Shown here in pieces: positions 1 through 5,533 of a stretch of 5,533 nt of DNA (position 1 is its first letter; every line of letters starts with the position of its first letter). The stretch is from Methanobrevibacter sp. GTDB taxonomy: Archaea; Methanobacteriota; Methanobacteria; Methanobacteriales; Methanobacteriaceae. A program made the translations under genes and the position numbers. The notes under the pieces are model-generated. The model saw only the letters and a list, made by a program, of their open reading frames with translations, did not search any database and was not told the DNA's origin. Location: positions 12,576 through 18,108 of the forward strand of contig JABUVA010000019.1 in the NCBI GenBank assembly GCA_021442885.1, in the 5' to 3' direction.

Positions 1-1904
1 GAATCTCTTTCTTCTATTTCTGGTTGTTTAACTATTTTATTTACAATAATTGATAATTCTTCAAGATATTCTATTTCATCTGTTACTTTTTTAAGTTTGT
101 CTCTGTCGGATTTTGGAGTTCCTCCTTCAACTCTATCAATATCTATTTCTCCAGTTTCAGGGTCTACTCCTACTTCTTTAAGACAAGCTAATTGTAACCT
201 AACTGCTTTTTCAGCATCTTCTTTATCTACAGTTTCTTTAAGCTTTATTTTTGCACTAGCTTCAGCTAAACGAATAATAGCTTCTAATTGCCTTGCTGTT
301 ATTGGAACTGCTGATTCTTCATCAGTATTACTATTTCTTGTAGTTACATAAAATTCTTTTAAAACAGTATTTGCTTCTTCAGTTAAAACAGGATTTACAT
401 GTTTTCTTGCATATGCTATGTATTTTCTTAATAGCTCTGGTTCTATTTCATAATTTATAGTATTTGCTTTATGTATTTCAAGAATATGTTGTGCAAGTTC
501 TGAATCCTTTTCAATACTTGGTTTATCTTCAACAACAAATATTAAATCGAAACGAGAAAGAATCGGCGCAGGTAGGTCGATTTGTTCGGCTAAAACTTTA
601 AATCTATCAAATCTTCCAAATTTAGGGTTTGCAGCAGCTAATACAGAACATCTTGAATTTAATGTTGCCATAATTCCTGCTTTTGCAATACTTACTGTTT
701 GTTGTTCTAAAGCTTCGTGAAGTGCTGAGCGGTCTTCTGATCTCATTTTATCCAGTTCGTCAACACATACATTTCCTTGATCTCCAAGAACTAATGCACC
801 AGCTTCTAGAGACCATCCACCTAATTCATCTCTTACTGCAGCTGCAGTTAATCCTGCTCCTGTTGTACCTTTACCACTAGTATAAATACTTCTAGGAGCT
901 AGTTTTGATACATATTTTAACATTTGAGATTTACCAATACCTGGGTCTCCTACAATAAGTATGTGAATATCTCCTCTTAATCTAGTTTCATCTTCAAGAA
1001 CTTTTGCTGAACCTCCAAATAATTGTAAAGCTATAGCTTCTTTTACATCTCTATAACCTTTAATTGAAGGTGCAGTTGATTTTATGATTTTATTATAAAT
1101 ATCAGGGTCTTGTGATAATTGTAAGATTTCATCTTCATCTTCTTCAGTTAAATGTAATTCTTCAAATTCTTGTTCTAAAGGTTCAATATGATTTACATAG
1201 ATGTAGTTTTTAAATTTACCACTTCTTTCTTCTCTAAATGTTCTTAATGTCCCTGTTATTCTTACTTTATCTCCAGGATTTAATTCATCTACTAAATCAT
1301 CTTCAAGAATCATTAACATTTGTTTTGGTTCAGTACCTCCAGACAAGTTTTCTAAAGGTTCTTGCATTCTTGCAGTTTGAGTATCAACATATTTTGATTC
1401 TTCTTGAAGCAATCTAAATGATCTGCTTCCACAATCACATAATGAAGGTTCTACTAATCTTGTTTCAGATGTCTGTTCAACTTCATGAAGTCTCATACAT
1501 CCTCTACATTCAAAGACTCCTTTTTCAATTCTAGGTCTTATTTCATCGGTTTTTCTTACAATACCATCTGCCGCTACGAATGTTCCAATATATTTACTTA
1601 GTAGAACTTTTAAAGGAATTATATTACTTAAATGTTCAATACGAATGTTTACATCAGCATCTTGTACTAAAGGGTCAATATTTTTAAGTGCATTTGATGC
1701 TGCATCTAATGTTTCATTTGGTTTTTCAATTAATAAATCTGCTAAATCAGGATCAAACATTTCTAAATTCTTATAATCTACATTTAATGATCTTTCATCA
1801 GGGTATCTTTCTAATATTTTAAACACATCATCTTTATAAGCTGTTGAGAAAAATTCTTCAAATTTTGTAACAGATGTTTGTGTCTTTTTTGTTGTTGGAC
1901 TCAT
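1..1904 (-). CDS. mcm: Replicative DNA helicase MCM, C-terminus cut by the window edge
   Basis: MCM is the ring-shaped AAA+ ATPase that unwinds DNA at the archaeal replication fork. The frame stays open from ATG at 1904 to the window edge, giving 634 codons with no stop. The N-terminal helical/OB-fold region contains a zinc motif with Cys133, Cys136, Cys156 and Cys158. The AAA+ core has Walker A GDPGIGKS at 319-326 (Lys325), Walker B VCVDE at 379-383, the presensor-1 hairpin lysine near 408, sensor-1 Asn426 and the arginine-finger motif LSRFD around Arg451. The sequence follows the Methanothermobacter MCM as I remember it almost throughout; that protein is about 666 residues, so roughly the last 30 residues of the winged helix lie outside. 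No intein interrupts the ATPase motifs. The zinc motif is odd in ending CxC rather than CxxC. The start is fixed by family alignment; a GTG directly before the ATG is an in-frame alternative. Identification is very sure. Confidence 0.97.
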   Translation of the reverse strand, partial: MSPTTKKTQTSVTKFEEFFSTAYKDDVFKILERYPDERSLNVDYKNLEMFDPDLADLLIEKPNETLDAASNALKNIDPLVQDADVNIRIEHLSNIIPLKVLLSKYIGTFVAADGIVRKTDEIRPRIEKGVFECRGCMRLHEVEQTSETRLVEPSLCDCGSRSFRLLQEESKYVDTQTARMQEPLENLSGGTEPKQMLMILEDDLVDELNPGDKVRITGTLRTFREERSGKFKNYIYVNHIEPLEQEFEELHLTEEDEDEILQLSQDPDIYNKIIKSTAPSIKGYRDVKEAIALQLFGGSAKVLEDETRLRGDIHILIVGDPGIGKSQMLKYVSKLAPRSIYTSGKGTTGAGLTAAAVRDELGGWSLEAGALVLGDQGNVCVDELDKMRSEDRSALHEALEQQTVSIAKAGIMATLNSRCSVLAAANPKFGRFDRFKVLAEQIDLPAPILSRFDLIFVVEDKPSIEKDSELAQHILEIHKANTINYEIEPELLRKYIAYARKHVNPVLTEEANTVLKEFYVTTRNSNTDEESAVPITARQLEAIIRLAEASAKIKLKETVDKEDAEKAVRLQLACLKEVGVDPETGEIDIDRVEGGTPKSDRDKLKKVTDEIEYLEELSIIVNKIVKQPEIEERD

Positions 1905-1906
1905 CA

Positions 1907-1927
1907 CTATAACATATTATAATTCCT
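1907..1927 (-). promoter_or_regulatory. Two-codon open reading frame with SD-like motif directly ahead of mcm
   Basis: On the minus strand, AGGA (1927-1924) is followed after 8 bases by ATG TTA TAG (1915-1907). Two further bases separate that stop from the mcm ATG at 1904. The mcm ATG itself has no Shine-Dalgarno motif at normal distance; AGGA lies 19 bases upstream of it. Ribosomes could bind at AGGA, translate Met-Leu, stop, and restart on mcm. Alternatively AGGA is chance and mcm is translated leaderless or from a weak site. The arrangement is visible in the sequence; its function is inference. Confidence 0.3.
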
Positions 1928-1985
1928 AGTTAATAAAATTAAATTTTTAACACAGATTATGTACAAAAATTTAGGATAAGTAAAG

Positions 1986-1993
1986 TTTATAAA
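1986..1993 (-). promoter_or_regulatory. Candidate TATA box for mcm
   Basis: TTTATAAA is the clearest archaeal box A between mcm and the divergent gene. Transcription starting about 25 bases downstream on the minus strand would begin near 1964 and leave a leader of about 60 bases, which would include the two-codon reading frame ahead of mcm. The motif is palindromic, so it could also work on the plus strand. A second, weaker TATA-like stretch lies on the minus strand around 2018-2027. Confidence 0.4.
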
Positions 1994-2004
1994 TATTCAT
2001 TCAA
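1994..2004 (+). repeat. 11-bp direct repeat, copy 1
   Basis: TATTCATTCAA occurs here and again at 2069-2079 in the same orientation, 75 bases apart, both inside the mcm divergent intergenic region. It could be a pair of regulator binding sites. In DNA this AT-rich, a chance match is also possible. Confidence 0.4.
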
Positions 2005-2068
2005 CTATATGTTTAAAGATTTATAATAATTTTTATTACTTGTTTAGGCAATAATTAAAATAAACATT

Positions 2069-2079
2069 TATTCATTCAA
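2069..2079 (+). repeat. 11-bp direct repeat, copy 2
   Basis: Second copy of TATTCATTCAA. It lies 14 bases upstream of the TATA box of the small secreted-protein gene, where an archaeal activator or repressor might bind. That role is inferred from position only. Confidence 0.4.
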
Positions 2080-2082
2080 TTT

Positions 2083-2102
2083 AAAAGAAAAAATTTATAT
2101 AA
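2083..2102 (+). promoter_or_regulatory. Promoter of the small secreted-protein gene (BRE and TATA box)
   Basis: TTTATATAA at 2094-2102 matches the methanogen box A consensus closely. The purine-rich run just upstream (2083-2093) fits a TFB recognition element. Transcription is expected to start near 2123, giving a leader of about 28 bases that carries a strong ribosome binding site. Confidence 0.75.
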
Positions 2103-2137
2103 TTCTTCTAGTAAATTAATAATCAACTCAAATAATT

Positions 2138-2143
2138 GGAGGT
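2138..2143 (+). promoter_or_regulatory. Strong ribosome binding site that fixes the start at 2151
   Basis: GGAGGT is a near-perfect Shine-Dalgarno sequence placed 7 bases before ATG 2151. It decides against the in-frame TTG at 2136, which overlaps this site and would add five residues ahead of an otherwise typical signal peptide. Confidence 0.9.
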
Positions 2144-2150
2144 ATTTATA

Positions 2151-2405
2151 ATGAATACTAAAAAATACATTTTCTCAATAATAATTGTATTGCTCTTATT
2201 TGTAGTGTCATTATCAGCAGTATCAGCTGCCAATCAACATAACTTTTCAGAGCTAAAAAATACTGTCTGCAAAGATGTAAAAATAGTTTTAGACGATACA
2301 CAATATGATAATGATTTTTTAAATCAACCTAATATAACCATTAATATTCATGAGCATTATATAGATATAATTAATGATGATTGTGGATTTGATGAATGGG
2401 GATAA
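2151..2405 (+). CDS. Small secreted protein of unknown function (84 aa)
   Basis: I do not recognise a named family. Residues 1-27 form a clear Sec signal peptide: Lys4-Lys5, a hydrophobic core of about 16 residues, then a small-residue cleavage region SAVSAA with cleavage likely after Ala26 or Ala27. The mature part is about 57 residues, acidic, with two cysteines (Cys40, Cys78) and two N-glycosylation sequons (Asn31-Phe-Ser and Asn61-Ile-Thr), so it is probably exported across the membrane. The layout FSEL, then IVLDD, a Tyr, ITIN and IDIIND resembles the first strands of the beta-helix adhesin-like proteins common in Methanosphaera and Methanobrevibacter. It stops after about one such unit, so it may be a shortened relic or a stand-alone mini-protein. 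A good promoter and ribosome binding site suggest it is expressed. It is transcribed alone, divergently from mcm. Confidence 0.75.
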   Translation: MNTKKYIFSIIIVLLLFVVSLSAVSAANQHNFSELKNTVCKDVKIVLDDTQYDNDFLNQPNITINIHEHYIDIINDDCGFDEWG

Positions 2406-2422
2406 TACTCCATTATTTTAAA

Positions 2423-2456
2423 TACTGGTCTTTCATTAAAATTAATGAATACAGTG
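2423..2456 (+). other. Inverted repeat / hairpin downstream of the small secreted-protein gene
   Basis: An 8-bp perfect inverted repeat, TTCATTAA (2432-2439) and TTAATGAA (2442-2449), is bracketed by ACTG (2424-2427) and CAGT (2452-2455). Together they can fold into one stem with a small internal loop. It starts about 18 bases after the stop codon and may stabilise the 3' end of the transcript. This is inference; AT-rich DNA forms such repeats often. Confidence 0.4.
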
Positions 2457-2467
2457 ACATAATAGAT

Positions 2468-2491
2468 TACAGTATGTAACTTATTACTGTA
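2468..2491 (+). other. Second inverted repeat, upstream of T-tracts
   Basis: TACAGTA (2468-2474) and TACTGTA (2485-2491) are perfect 7-bp complements around a 10-base loop. The arms share the CAGT/ACTG core with the preceding hairpin, so alternative pairings between the two are possible. T-tracts begin about 20 bases further on. Confidence 0.4.
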
Positions 2492-2510
2492 TAAACTAAA
2501 TTTAAAACTC

Positions 2511-2561
2511 TTTTTGCTTTATCATGTTTTTATTTAGCAATTTATTTTTATTTGTTCTTTT
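2511..2561 (+). terminator. Oligo-T terminator region for the small secreted-protein gene
   Basis: T-tracts of 4-5 bases recur at 2511-2515, 2527-2531, 2545-2549 and 2558-2561. Archaeal RNA polymerase stops at such clustered T-tracts without needing a hairpin. It is weaker than the terminator after purP but well placed. Confidence 0.5.
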
Positions 2562-2592
2562 AATTTTATATAAAATAGCTTTTGGTAAAATG

Positions 2593-2622
2593 TTATATAT
2601 TAAAATTGATATAAATATAAAT
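2593..2622 (+). promoter_or_regulatory. Stacked TATA-like boxes upstream of the coiled-coil membrane protein gene
   Basis: TTATATAT at 2593-2600 predicts a start near 2622 and a leader of about 27 bases, like that of the preceding gene. ATATAAATATAAAT at 2609-2622 predicts a start near 2640, which would make an almost leaderless transcript on the ATG at 2640. A third box, TTTATAAA at 2626-2633, is too close to serve either start codon. Which box is used cannot be decided from sequence. Confidence 0.45.
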
Positions 2623-2648
2623 TAGTTTATAAATAACAGATGATATTT

Positions 2649-3071
2649 ATGAGAAAATCAAGACTTAATCTATTTAAATCTACTTCAATGTTAGTTTCTA
2701 TTATTGGTATTGTAATGATTGCTTTAACAATTATTGTAGTTGCATATGTTGGTTTTAGTATGGTTTCATCTGGTCTTACTAATGATATTTCATCTGGAAA
2801 TCAATATGATGAATTAGCTCAACTTAAGGCACAATATCAGAACCTATCAGATAAATTTGATAAAATTAAATCAAAATATTACTCTGACAAAGATTCTAGT
2901 TCAATGGATCAATATAATACAGCAAAGCTAGAATTAACTCGTGCCCAATCAGCTATTGATAATGTTCAAAGTGCTTTAGATTCTGGAAAAACGTCTACTG
3001 AAGTTGATAGTAGAATTACATTTGCAAAAGAACAATTAACTAAAGCTCAAGATGCTTATAAAACTCTTTAA
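2649..3071 (+). CDS. Small membrane-anchored coiled-coil protein of unknown function (140 aa)
   Basis: I do not recognise a named family. A basic N-terminus (RKSR, Lys10) precedes one long hydrophobic segment at about 14-38, typical of an uncleaved signal anchor that leaves the C-terminal part outside the cytoplasm. The rest is polar, helix-prone and free of cysteine. Coiled-coil-like stretches fall at about 53-79, 86-112 and 118-140. The motif AKxxLT[R/K]AQxA occurs at 92-102 and again at 126-136, suggesting an internal duplication with a 34-residue step. A tether or envelope scaffold role is conceivable but unproven. ATG 2649 was chosen because a Shine-Dalgarno-like GATGAT sits 4 bases before it; ATG 2640 would give 143 residues and suits a leaderless transcript. 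The gene converges on rlmE with one base between the stop codons. Confidence 0.75.
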   Translation: MRKSRLNLFKSTSMLVSIIGIVMIALTIIVVAYVGFSMVSSGLTNDISSGNQYDELAQLKAQYQNLSDKFDKIKSKYYSDKDSSSMDQYNTAKLELTRAQSAIDNVQSALDSGKTSTEVDSRITFAKEQLTKAQDAYKTL

Positions 3072-3072
3072 T

Positions 3073-3690
3073 CTATTTTTTTCTTTTTTTATAACCTAAT
3101 CCAACAACATACATTTCAGAACTTTTTTTACGTGATGAAGGTGGTTTTGTTGTTTTTACTTGTCTAAATTTCTTTTTAAGGTCAGTTAACATGCTTTTAT
3201 ATTCAGGGCCTTGAAATACTTTCATTACTAGATTTCCTTTATCTTCAAGTATATTGTCAGCTATTTCAATAACCACATTAATTAAATCAATTGAACGTAA
3301 TTGGTCTAGATTTTTAATTCCACATAGTTGGGGTGAAGCATCAGAAATTAATACTTTTGTTTTTCCACCAATAATTTCCATTATCTGATTTTGAATTTCA
3401 TCTGTTGTAAAATCCCCTTTAATACCATGGAAATTTTCTTCTTTAAAAGGTTTAATTCTATTTAAATCAACACCCACAACAATTCCCTCTTCTCCTACTT
3501 TTTCTAATGCTACTTGTGACCATCCACCAGGAGCAGCACCTAAATCAACAACAGTATTTCCTTCTTTCATTATTTTAAATTTCTTATCTAGTTGTTTTAA
3601 TTTATAGGATGCTCTTGAACGATAATTTTCATCTTTTGCTTTTTTATAATAAGGGTCTCTTTTTCTTTCATACTGCCAATTATCAGACAT
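3073..3690 (-). CDS. rlmE: 23S rRNA (uridine-2'-O-)-methyltransferase RlmE (FtsJ/RrmJ family)
   Basis: The enzyme transfers a methyl group from S-adenosylmethionine to the 2'-hydroxyl of a uridine in the A-loop of 23S rRNA during large-subunit maturation. The 205-residue protein is a single Rossmann methyltransferase domain. SAM motif I is [11 protein letters not shown] at 49-59, with acidic Asp75 after strand 2. The FtsJ catalytic tetrad is complete: Lys30, Asp117 (SDASP), Lys157 (VMKVFQG) and Glu192 (SSEMY). It is close in length to the bacterial enzyme and lacks the C-terminal TRAM domain that I recall in some archaeal homologues; it ends in a basic KKRKK tail. The start follows a good ribosome binding site overlapping the stop codon of the upstream phosphodiesterase gene, 12 bases away, so the two form an operon. 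Family assignment is very sure; the exact target nucleotide is inferred from the family. Confidence 0.95.
   Translation of the reverse strand: MSDNWQYERKRDPYYKKAKDENYRSRASYKLKQLDKKFKIMKEGNTVVDLGAAPGGWSQVALEKVGEEGIVVGVDLNRIKPFKEENFHGIKGDFTTDEIQNQIMEIIGGKTKVLISDASPQLCGIKNLDQLRSIDLINVVIEIADNILEDKGNLVMKVFQGPEYKSMLTDLKKKFRQVKTTKPPSSRKKSSEMYVVGLGYKKRKK
3076..3090 (+). terminator. T-tract terminator for the coiled-coil gene, lying inside the rlmE 3' end
   Basis: Just after the stop codon at 3069-3071 the plus strand reads T7-C-T7. These bases also encode the lysine-rich C-terminal tail (KKRKK) of RlmE on the other strand. A third T7 follows at 3123-3129, opposite the Arg-Lys-Lys codons. T-tracts of this length are efficient archaeal terminators. 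On the minus strand no comparable T-tract follows rlmE. Confidence 0.6.
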
Positions 3691-3696
3691 AATTCA

Positions 3697-3704
3697 ATCT
3701 CCTT
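3697..3704 (-). promoter_or_regulatory. Ribosome binding site of rlmE overlapping the upstream stop codon
   Basis: On the minus strand AAGGAGAT begins within the TAA stop of the phosphodiesterase gene and ends 6 bases before the rlmE ATG. This supports both the rlmE start at 3690 and coupled expression of the two genes. Confidence 0.85.
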
Positions 3705-4245
3705 AATGTTTAAATCGTGAAAAATCAAGAGTACTGCAAACAGGACTTCCTACTTTTATTAATTCCACTTCAATATTTTTATCTTCAAATACTTCAAGAA
3801 TCATAACAGTTCTATCAGCTAATCTTGGAATAGTTGGACTTCCAGGATTTAACAATAGTACATCTTCAACCTGTTCTATTTTTGGTTGATGTGAGTGTCC
3901 AGAAACTAAAATATTTACTCCTAACTGCTTTGCTAGATATAATAATTGTTGGGTATCTGCTCTTGGATAAACTTCACCATGTACTAAACCTATTTTAATA
4001 CCATTTGCTTCTACAATTTCTGATTTAGGTAATTCAAGGCCAACATATCTATCTGTATTTCCCTGAATAGCTATTACAGGTGCAATTTCTCCTAATTTAT
4101 CTAAAACTTCAGTTGATGTAACATCTCCTGCATGAAGTATTATATCAACATTCTCAAATGATTCAAATACTTTTTCAGGGAGCTCTTTTGCCCTATCTGG
4201 AATGTGGGTATCTGATATTAATCCAATTAACATTTTTTTACTCAT
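3703..4245 (-). CDS. YfcE/MJ0936-type metallophosphodiesterase
   Basis: A cytosolic calcineurin-like phosphoesterase of the MJ0936/YfcE family, which hydrolyses phosphodiesters with a two-metal centre; the in vivo substrate is unknown. All metal-binding motifs are present in order: Asp12-x-His14 (SDTH), HAGD at 38-41, GNTD at 62-65, His89 (VHGE) and GHSH at 116-119, followed by NPGS at 133-136. The 180-residue length is normal for the family. There is no signal peptide or membrane segment. It is the first gene of an operon with rlmE, though no functional link to rRNA methylation is established. No Shine-Dalgarno motif precedes the ATG at 4245, and a TATA-like box about 27 bases upstream suggests a nearly leaderless mRNA. 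ATG 4233 (Met5) is an alternative that keeps all motifs. Confidence 0.92.
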   Translation of the reverse strand: MSKKMLIGLISDTHIPDRAKELPEKVFESFENVDIILHAGDVTSTEVLDKLGEIAPVIAIQGNTDRYVGLELPKSEIVEANGIKIGLVHGEVYPRADTQQLLYLAKQLGVNILVSGHSHQPKIEQVEDVLLLNPGSPTIPRLADRTVMILEVFEDKNIEVELIKVGSPVCSTLDFSRFKH

Positions 4246-4267
4246 AGTAATTTATATTTTTTTAATA

Positions 4268-4275
4268 ATATTATA
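4268..4275 (-). promoter_or_regulatory. Candidate TATA box of the phosphodiesterase-rlmE operon
   Basis: The minus strand reads TTATAATA here, centred about 27 bases from the ATG at 4245. That spacing places the transcription start at or next to the start codon, in line with the absence of a Shine-Dalgarno sequence. Other AT-rich boxes nearby make this tentative. Confidence 0.4.
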
Positions 4276-4315
4276 ATTTTTCTAGATTAAATAAAAAATA
4301 TTATATTATGTTAAC

Positions 4316-4324
4316 TTTATAAAT
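4316..4324 (+). promoter_or_regulatory. TATA box of purP
   Basis: TTTATAAAT matches archaeal box A. Transcription is expected near 4345, leaving a short leader of about 10 bases. The leader contains GGTTATC (4348-4354), which resembles the GGTGATC form of the methanogen Shine-Dalgarno sequence but directly abuts the ATG. Confidence 0.65.
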
Positions 4325-4354
4325 AATAAACATATTTTCAACGAGCTGGTTATC

Positions 4355-5446
4355 ATGGGAAATATAAAAAAAGAGGATATAATTAAAATTTTAGATAGTT
4401 ATGATAAAGAAAATATCACAATAGCTACACTTGGAAGCCACACTTCCTTACATATTTTAAAAGGTGCTAAAGATGAAGGCTTTAGAACAGCTATTGTGTG
4501 TGAAAAGGGAAGAGAAGTTCCTTATCAACGTTTTGGTGTTGCTGATGAATATATCATTGTCGATGAATTTAAAGACATTGTTAATGAAGATGTTCAAGAA
4601 CAATTAAGAGCTATGAATGCTATTGTTGTTCCTCATGGTTCTTTTGTTGCTTATGCTGGTCTTGAAAATGTTGAAGACAAATTTAATGTTCCTATGTTTG
4701 GAAATAGGGATGTTTTAAGATGGGAAGCAGAAAGAGATAAAGAAAGAGCATTACTTGTTGAAGGTAATGTAAGAATACCATTTAAATATGATGATCCTAA
4801 GGATATTGACAGACCTGTAATGGTTAAGTTCCCTGGAGCTAGAGGTGGAAGAGGTTATTTCGTTGCATCCTCAACTGAAGAGTTCAATGAAAAAATTGAC
4901 ACTATGAAAGAAAGAGGATGGCTTGATGATGAAGATGCTGCTCAAGCTCACATTGAAGAATATGTATCTGGTTGTAATTACTGTATACATTATTTCTACT
5001 CAGCATTAGATGATACTGTTGAATTAATGGGTATGGATACAAGATATGAGTCTAGTATTGATGGTTTTGTAAGAATGCCTGCTAAAGATCAATTAGATAT
5101 TCCTTTAACTCCTTCTTATGTTGTTACTGGAAATCACCCTGCTGTTATTCGTGAATCTTTACTTCCTCAAGTATTTGATATGGGTGACAAGTTAACAGAA
5201 AGTGCTAAAAAATTAGTTGCTCCTGGATTAAATGGTCCATTCTGTATGCAAACATTAGTTAATGATAATTTAGAAGTAATTTGTTTTGAAATCAGTGCAA
5301 GAACTGATGGTGGAACTAATACATTTATGGATAGTTCTCCTTACAGTTTCCTTACTTATGGTAAACCTATGAGTATGGGTAGAAGAATTGCACTTGAGAT
5401 TAAAAACGGTATAGAAAGAGGAGAATTAGAAAAAATAATAACATAA
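4355..5446 (+). CDS. purP: 5-formaminoimidazole-4-carboxamide ribonucleotide synthetase PurP (formate-dependent)
   Basis: PurP is the archaeal ATP-grasp ligase that makes FAICAR from AICAR, formate and ATP. It replaces the folate-dependent transformylase half of bacterial PurH in the penultimate step of IMP synthesis, in the cytosol. The 363-residue length matches the characterised Methanocaldococcus enzyme, about 361 residues. The N-terminal domain carries GSHTSLHIL at 27-35 and PHGSF at 93-97, both expected near the substrate site. The ATP-grasp part has VKFPGARGGRGYF at 157-169, EEYV at 201-204, and the metal/nucleotide segment FEISARTDGGTN at 311-322. It is complete, with no frameshift. 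The gene stands alone, divergent from the phosphodiesterase-rlmE operon and without other purine genes in the window. The start is supported by a well-spaced TATA box. Confidence 0.96.
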   Translation: MGNIKKEDIIKILDSYDKENITIATLGSHTSLHILKGAKDEGFRTAIVCEKGREVPYQRFGVADEYIIVDEFKDIVNEDVQEQLRAMNAIVVPHGSFVAYAGLENVEDKFNVPMFGNRDVLRWEAERDKERALLVEGNVRIPFKYDDPKDIDRPVMVKFPGARGGRGYFVASSTEEFNEKIDTMKERGWLDDEDAAQAHIEEYVSGCNYCIHYFYSALDDTVELMGMDTRYESSIDGFVRMPAKDQLDIPLTPSYVVTGNHPAVIRESLLPQVFDMGDKLTESAKKLVAPGLNGPFCMQTLVNDNLEVICFEISARTDGGTNTFMDSSPYSFLTYGKPMSMGRRIALEIKNGIERGELEKIIT

Positions 5447-5454
5447 GTTAATTA

Positions 5455-5518
5455 TTTCTTCTTTTTTTTTACTTTTTTTAATTTTTTTTATTTTTCATTG
5501 CAGTTTTTCTATTTTTTT
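5455..5518 (+). terminator. Strong oligo-T terminator after purP
   Basis: Beginning about 10 bases after the purP stop there are successive T-tracts: T9 at 5462-5470, T7 at 5473-5479, T8 at 5482-5489, T5 at 5491-5495, T5 at 5504-5508 and T7 at 5512-5518. There is no strong hairpin. This is the standard archaeal intrinsic terminator. The remaining bases to 5533 show no gene. Confidence 0.85.
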
Positions 5519-5533
5519 AATTAAATATCCTAA

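Noticed and set aside
97..351. Open frame on the plus strand, 84 codons
   Set aside because: It lies opposite the clearly conserved mcm coding strand, is Ser/Thr-rich as expected from the complement of mcm codons, and has no ribosome binding site.
683..880. Open frame on the plus strand, 65 codons, Leu/His-rich
   Set aside because: It is antisense to the MCM Walker A to Walker B region, and its composition is what the reverse strand of that gene produces.
1866..1907. Box C-like GTGATGA at the mcm start, suggesting a C/D box guide RNA
   Set aside because: No CTGA box D or internal C'/D' pair follows at a suitable distance, and the motif is explained by the mcm start codon context.
2136..2150. 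TTG start adding five residues to the small secreted protein
   Set aside because: The TTG overlaps the strong GGAGGT ribosome binding site, which is correctly spaced for ATG 2151 and a normal signal peptide.
1905..2150. Replication origin next to mcm
   Set aside because: The region is AT-rich with one direct repeat, but no origin recognition box-like inverted G-rich elements and no cdc6/orc1 gene are seen.
2406..2592. Continuation of the small secreted protein after a frameshift, as in an adhesin pseudogene
   Set aside because: The two forward frames read through most of this stretch give only short peptides without signal, repeat or adhesin-like pattern, so no broken gene can be supported.

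Overview
The window is strongly AT-rich archaeal DNA. It most likely comes from a gut-type methanogen of the Methanobacteriaceae (Methanosphaera or Methanobrevibacter). Four things point there: an MCM helicase very close in sequence to that of Methanothermobacter, the archaeal purine enzyme PurP, an archaeal RlmE-type rRNA methyltransferase, and TATA-box promoters with oligo-T terminators. The genus call is inference from overall sequence character; no search was run.

Layout, left to right. Positions 1-1904 (minus strand) hold the replicative helicase gene mcm. It starts inside the window and runs off the left edge, so the last part of its C-terminal winged-helix domain is missing. Positions 1905-2150 are a divergent intergenic region. 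It holds candidate promoters for both sides, an 11-bp direct repeat, and a two-codon open reading frame with its own Shine-Dalgarno-like motif just ahead of mcm. Positions 2151-2405 (plus) encode a small secreted protein of unknown function whose pattern recalls the start of the adhesin-like beta-helix proteins of these methanogens. Positions 2406-2648 are noncoding, with hairpins, T-tracts and stacked TATA-like boxes. Positions 2649-3071 (plus) encode a small membrane-anchored coiled-coil protein of unknown function.

The second half starts with a minus-strand two-gene operon. A YfcE/MJ0936-type metallophosphodiesterase gene (3703-4245) is followed, with a ribosome binding site overlapping its stop codon, by rlmE (3073-3690). 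rlmE converges on the coiled-coil gene with a single base between the two stop codons. A 109-bp divergent promoter region (4246-4354) then leads to purP (4355-5446, plus), which makes FAICAR from AICAR, formate and ATP. purP ends in a dense series of T-tracts that form an archaeal terminator.

The genes serve housekeeping roles in replication, rRNA modification and purine synthesis, with two small envelope proteins of unknown role between them. No new defence or mobile system is visible. The most interesting points are the possible translational coupling ahead of mcm, the altered zinc ligand spacing in MCM, the possible adhesin-derived mini-protein, the internally repeated coiled-coil protein, and the shared coding/terminator sequence at the rlmE end.
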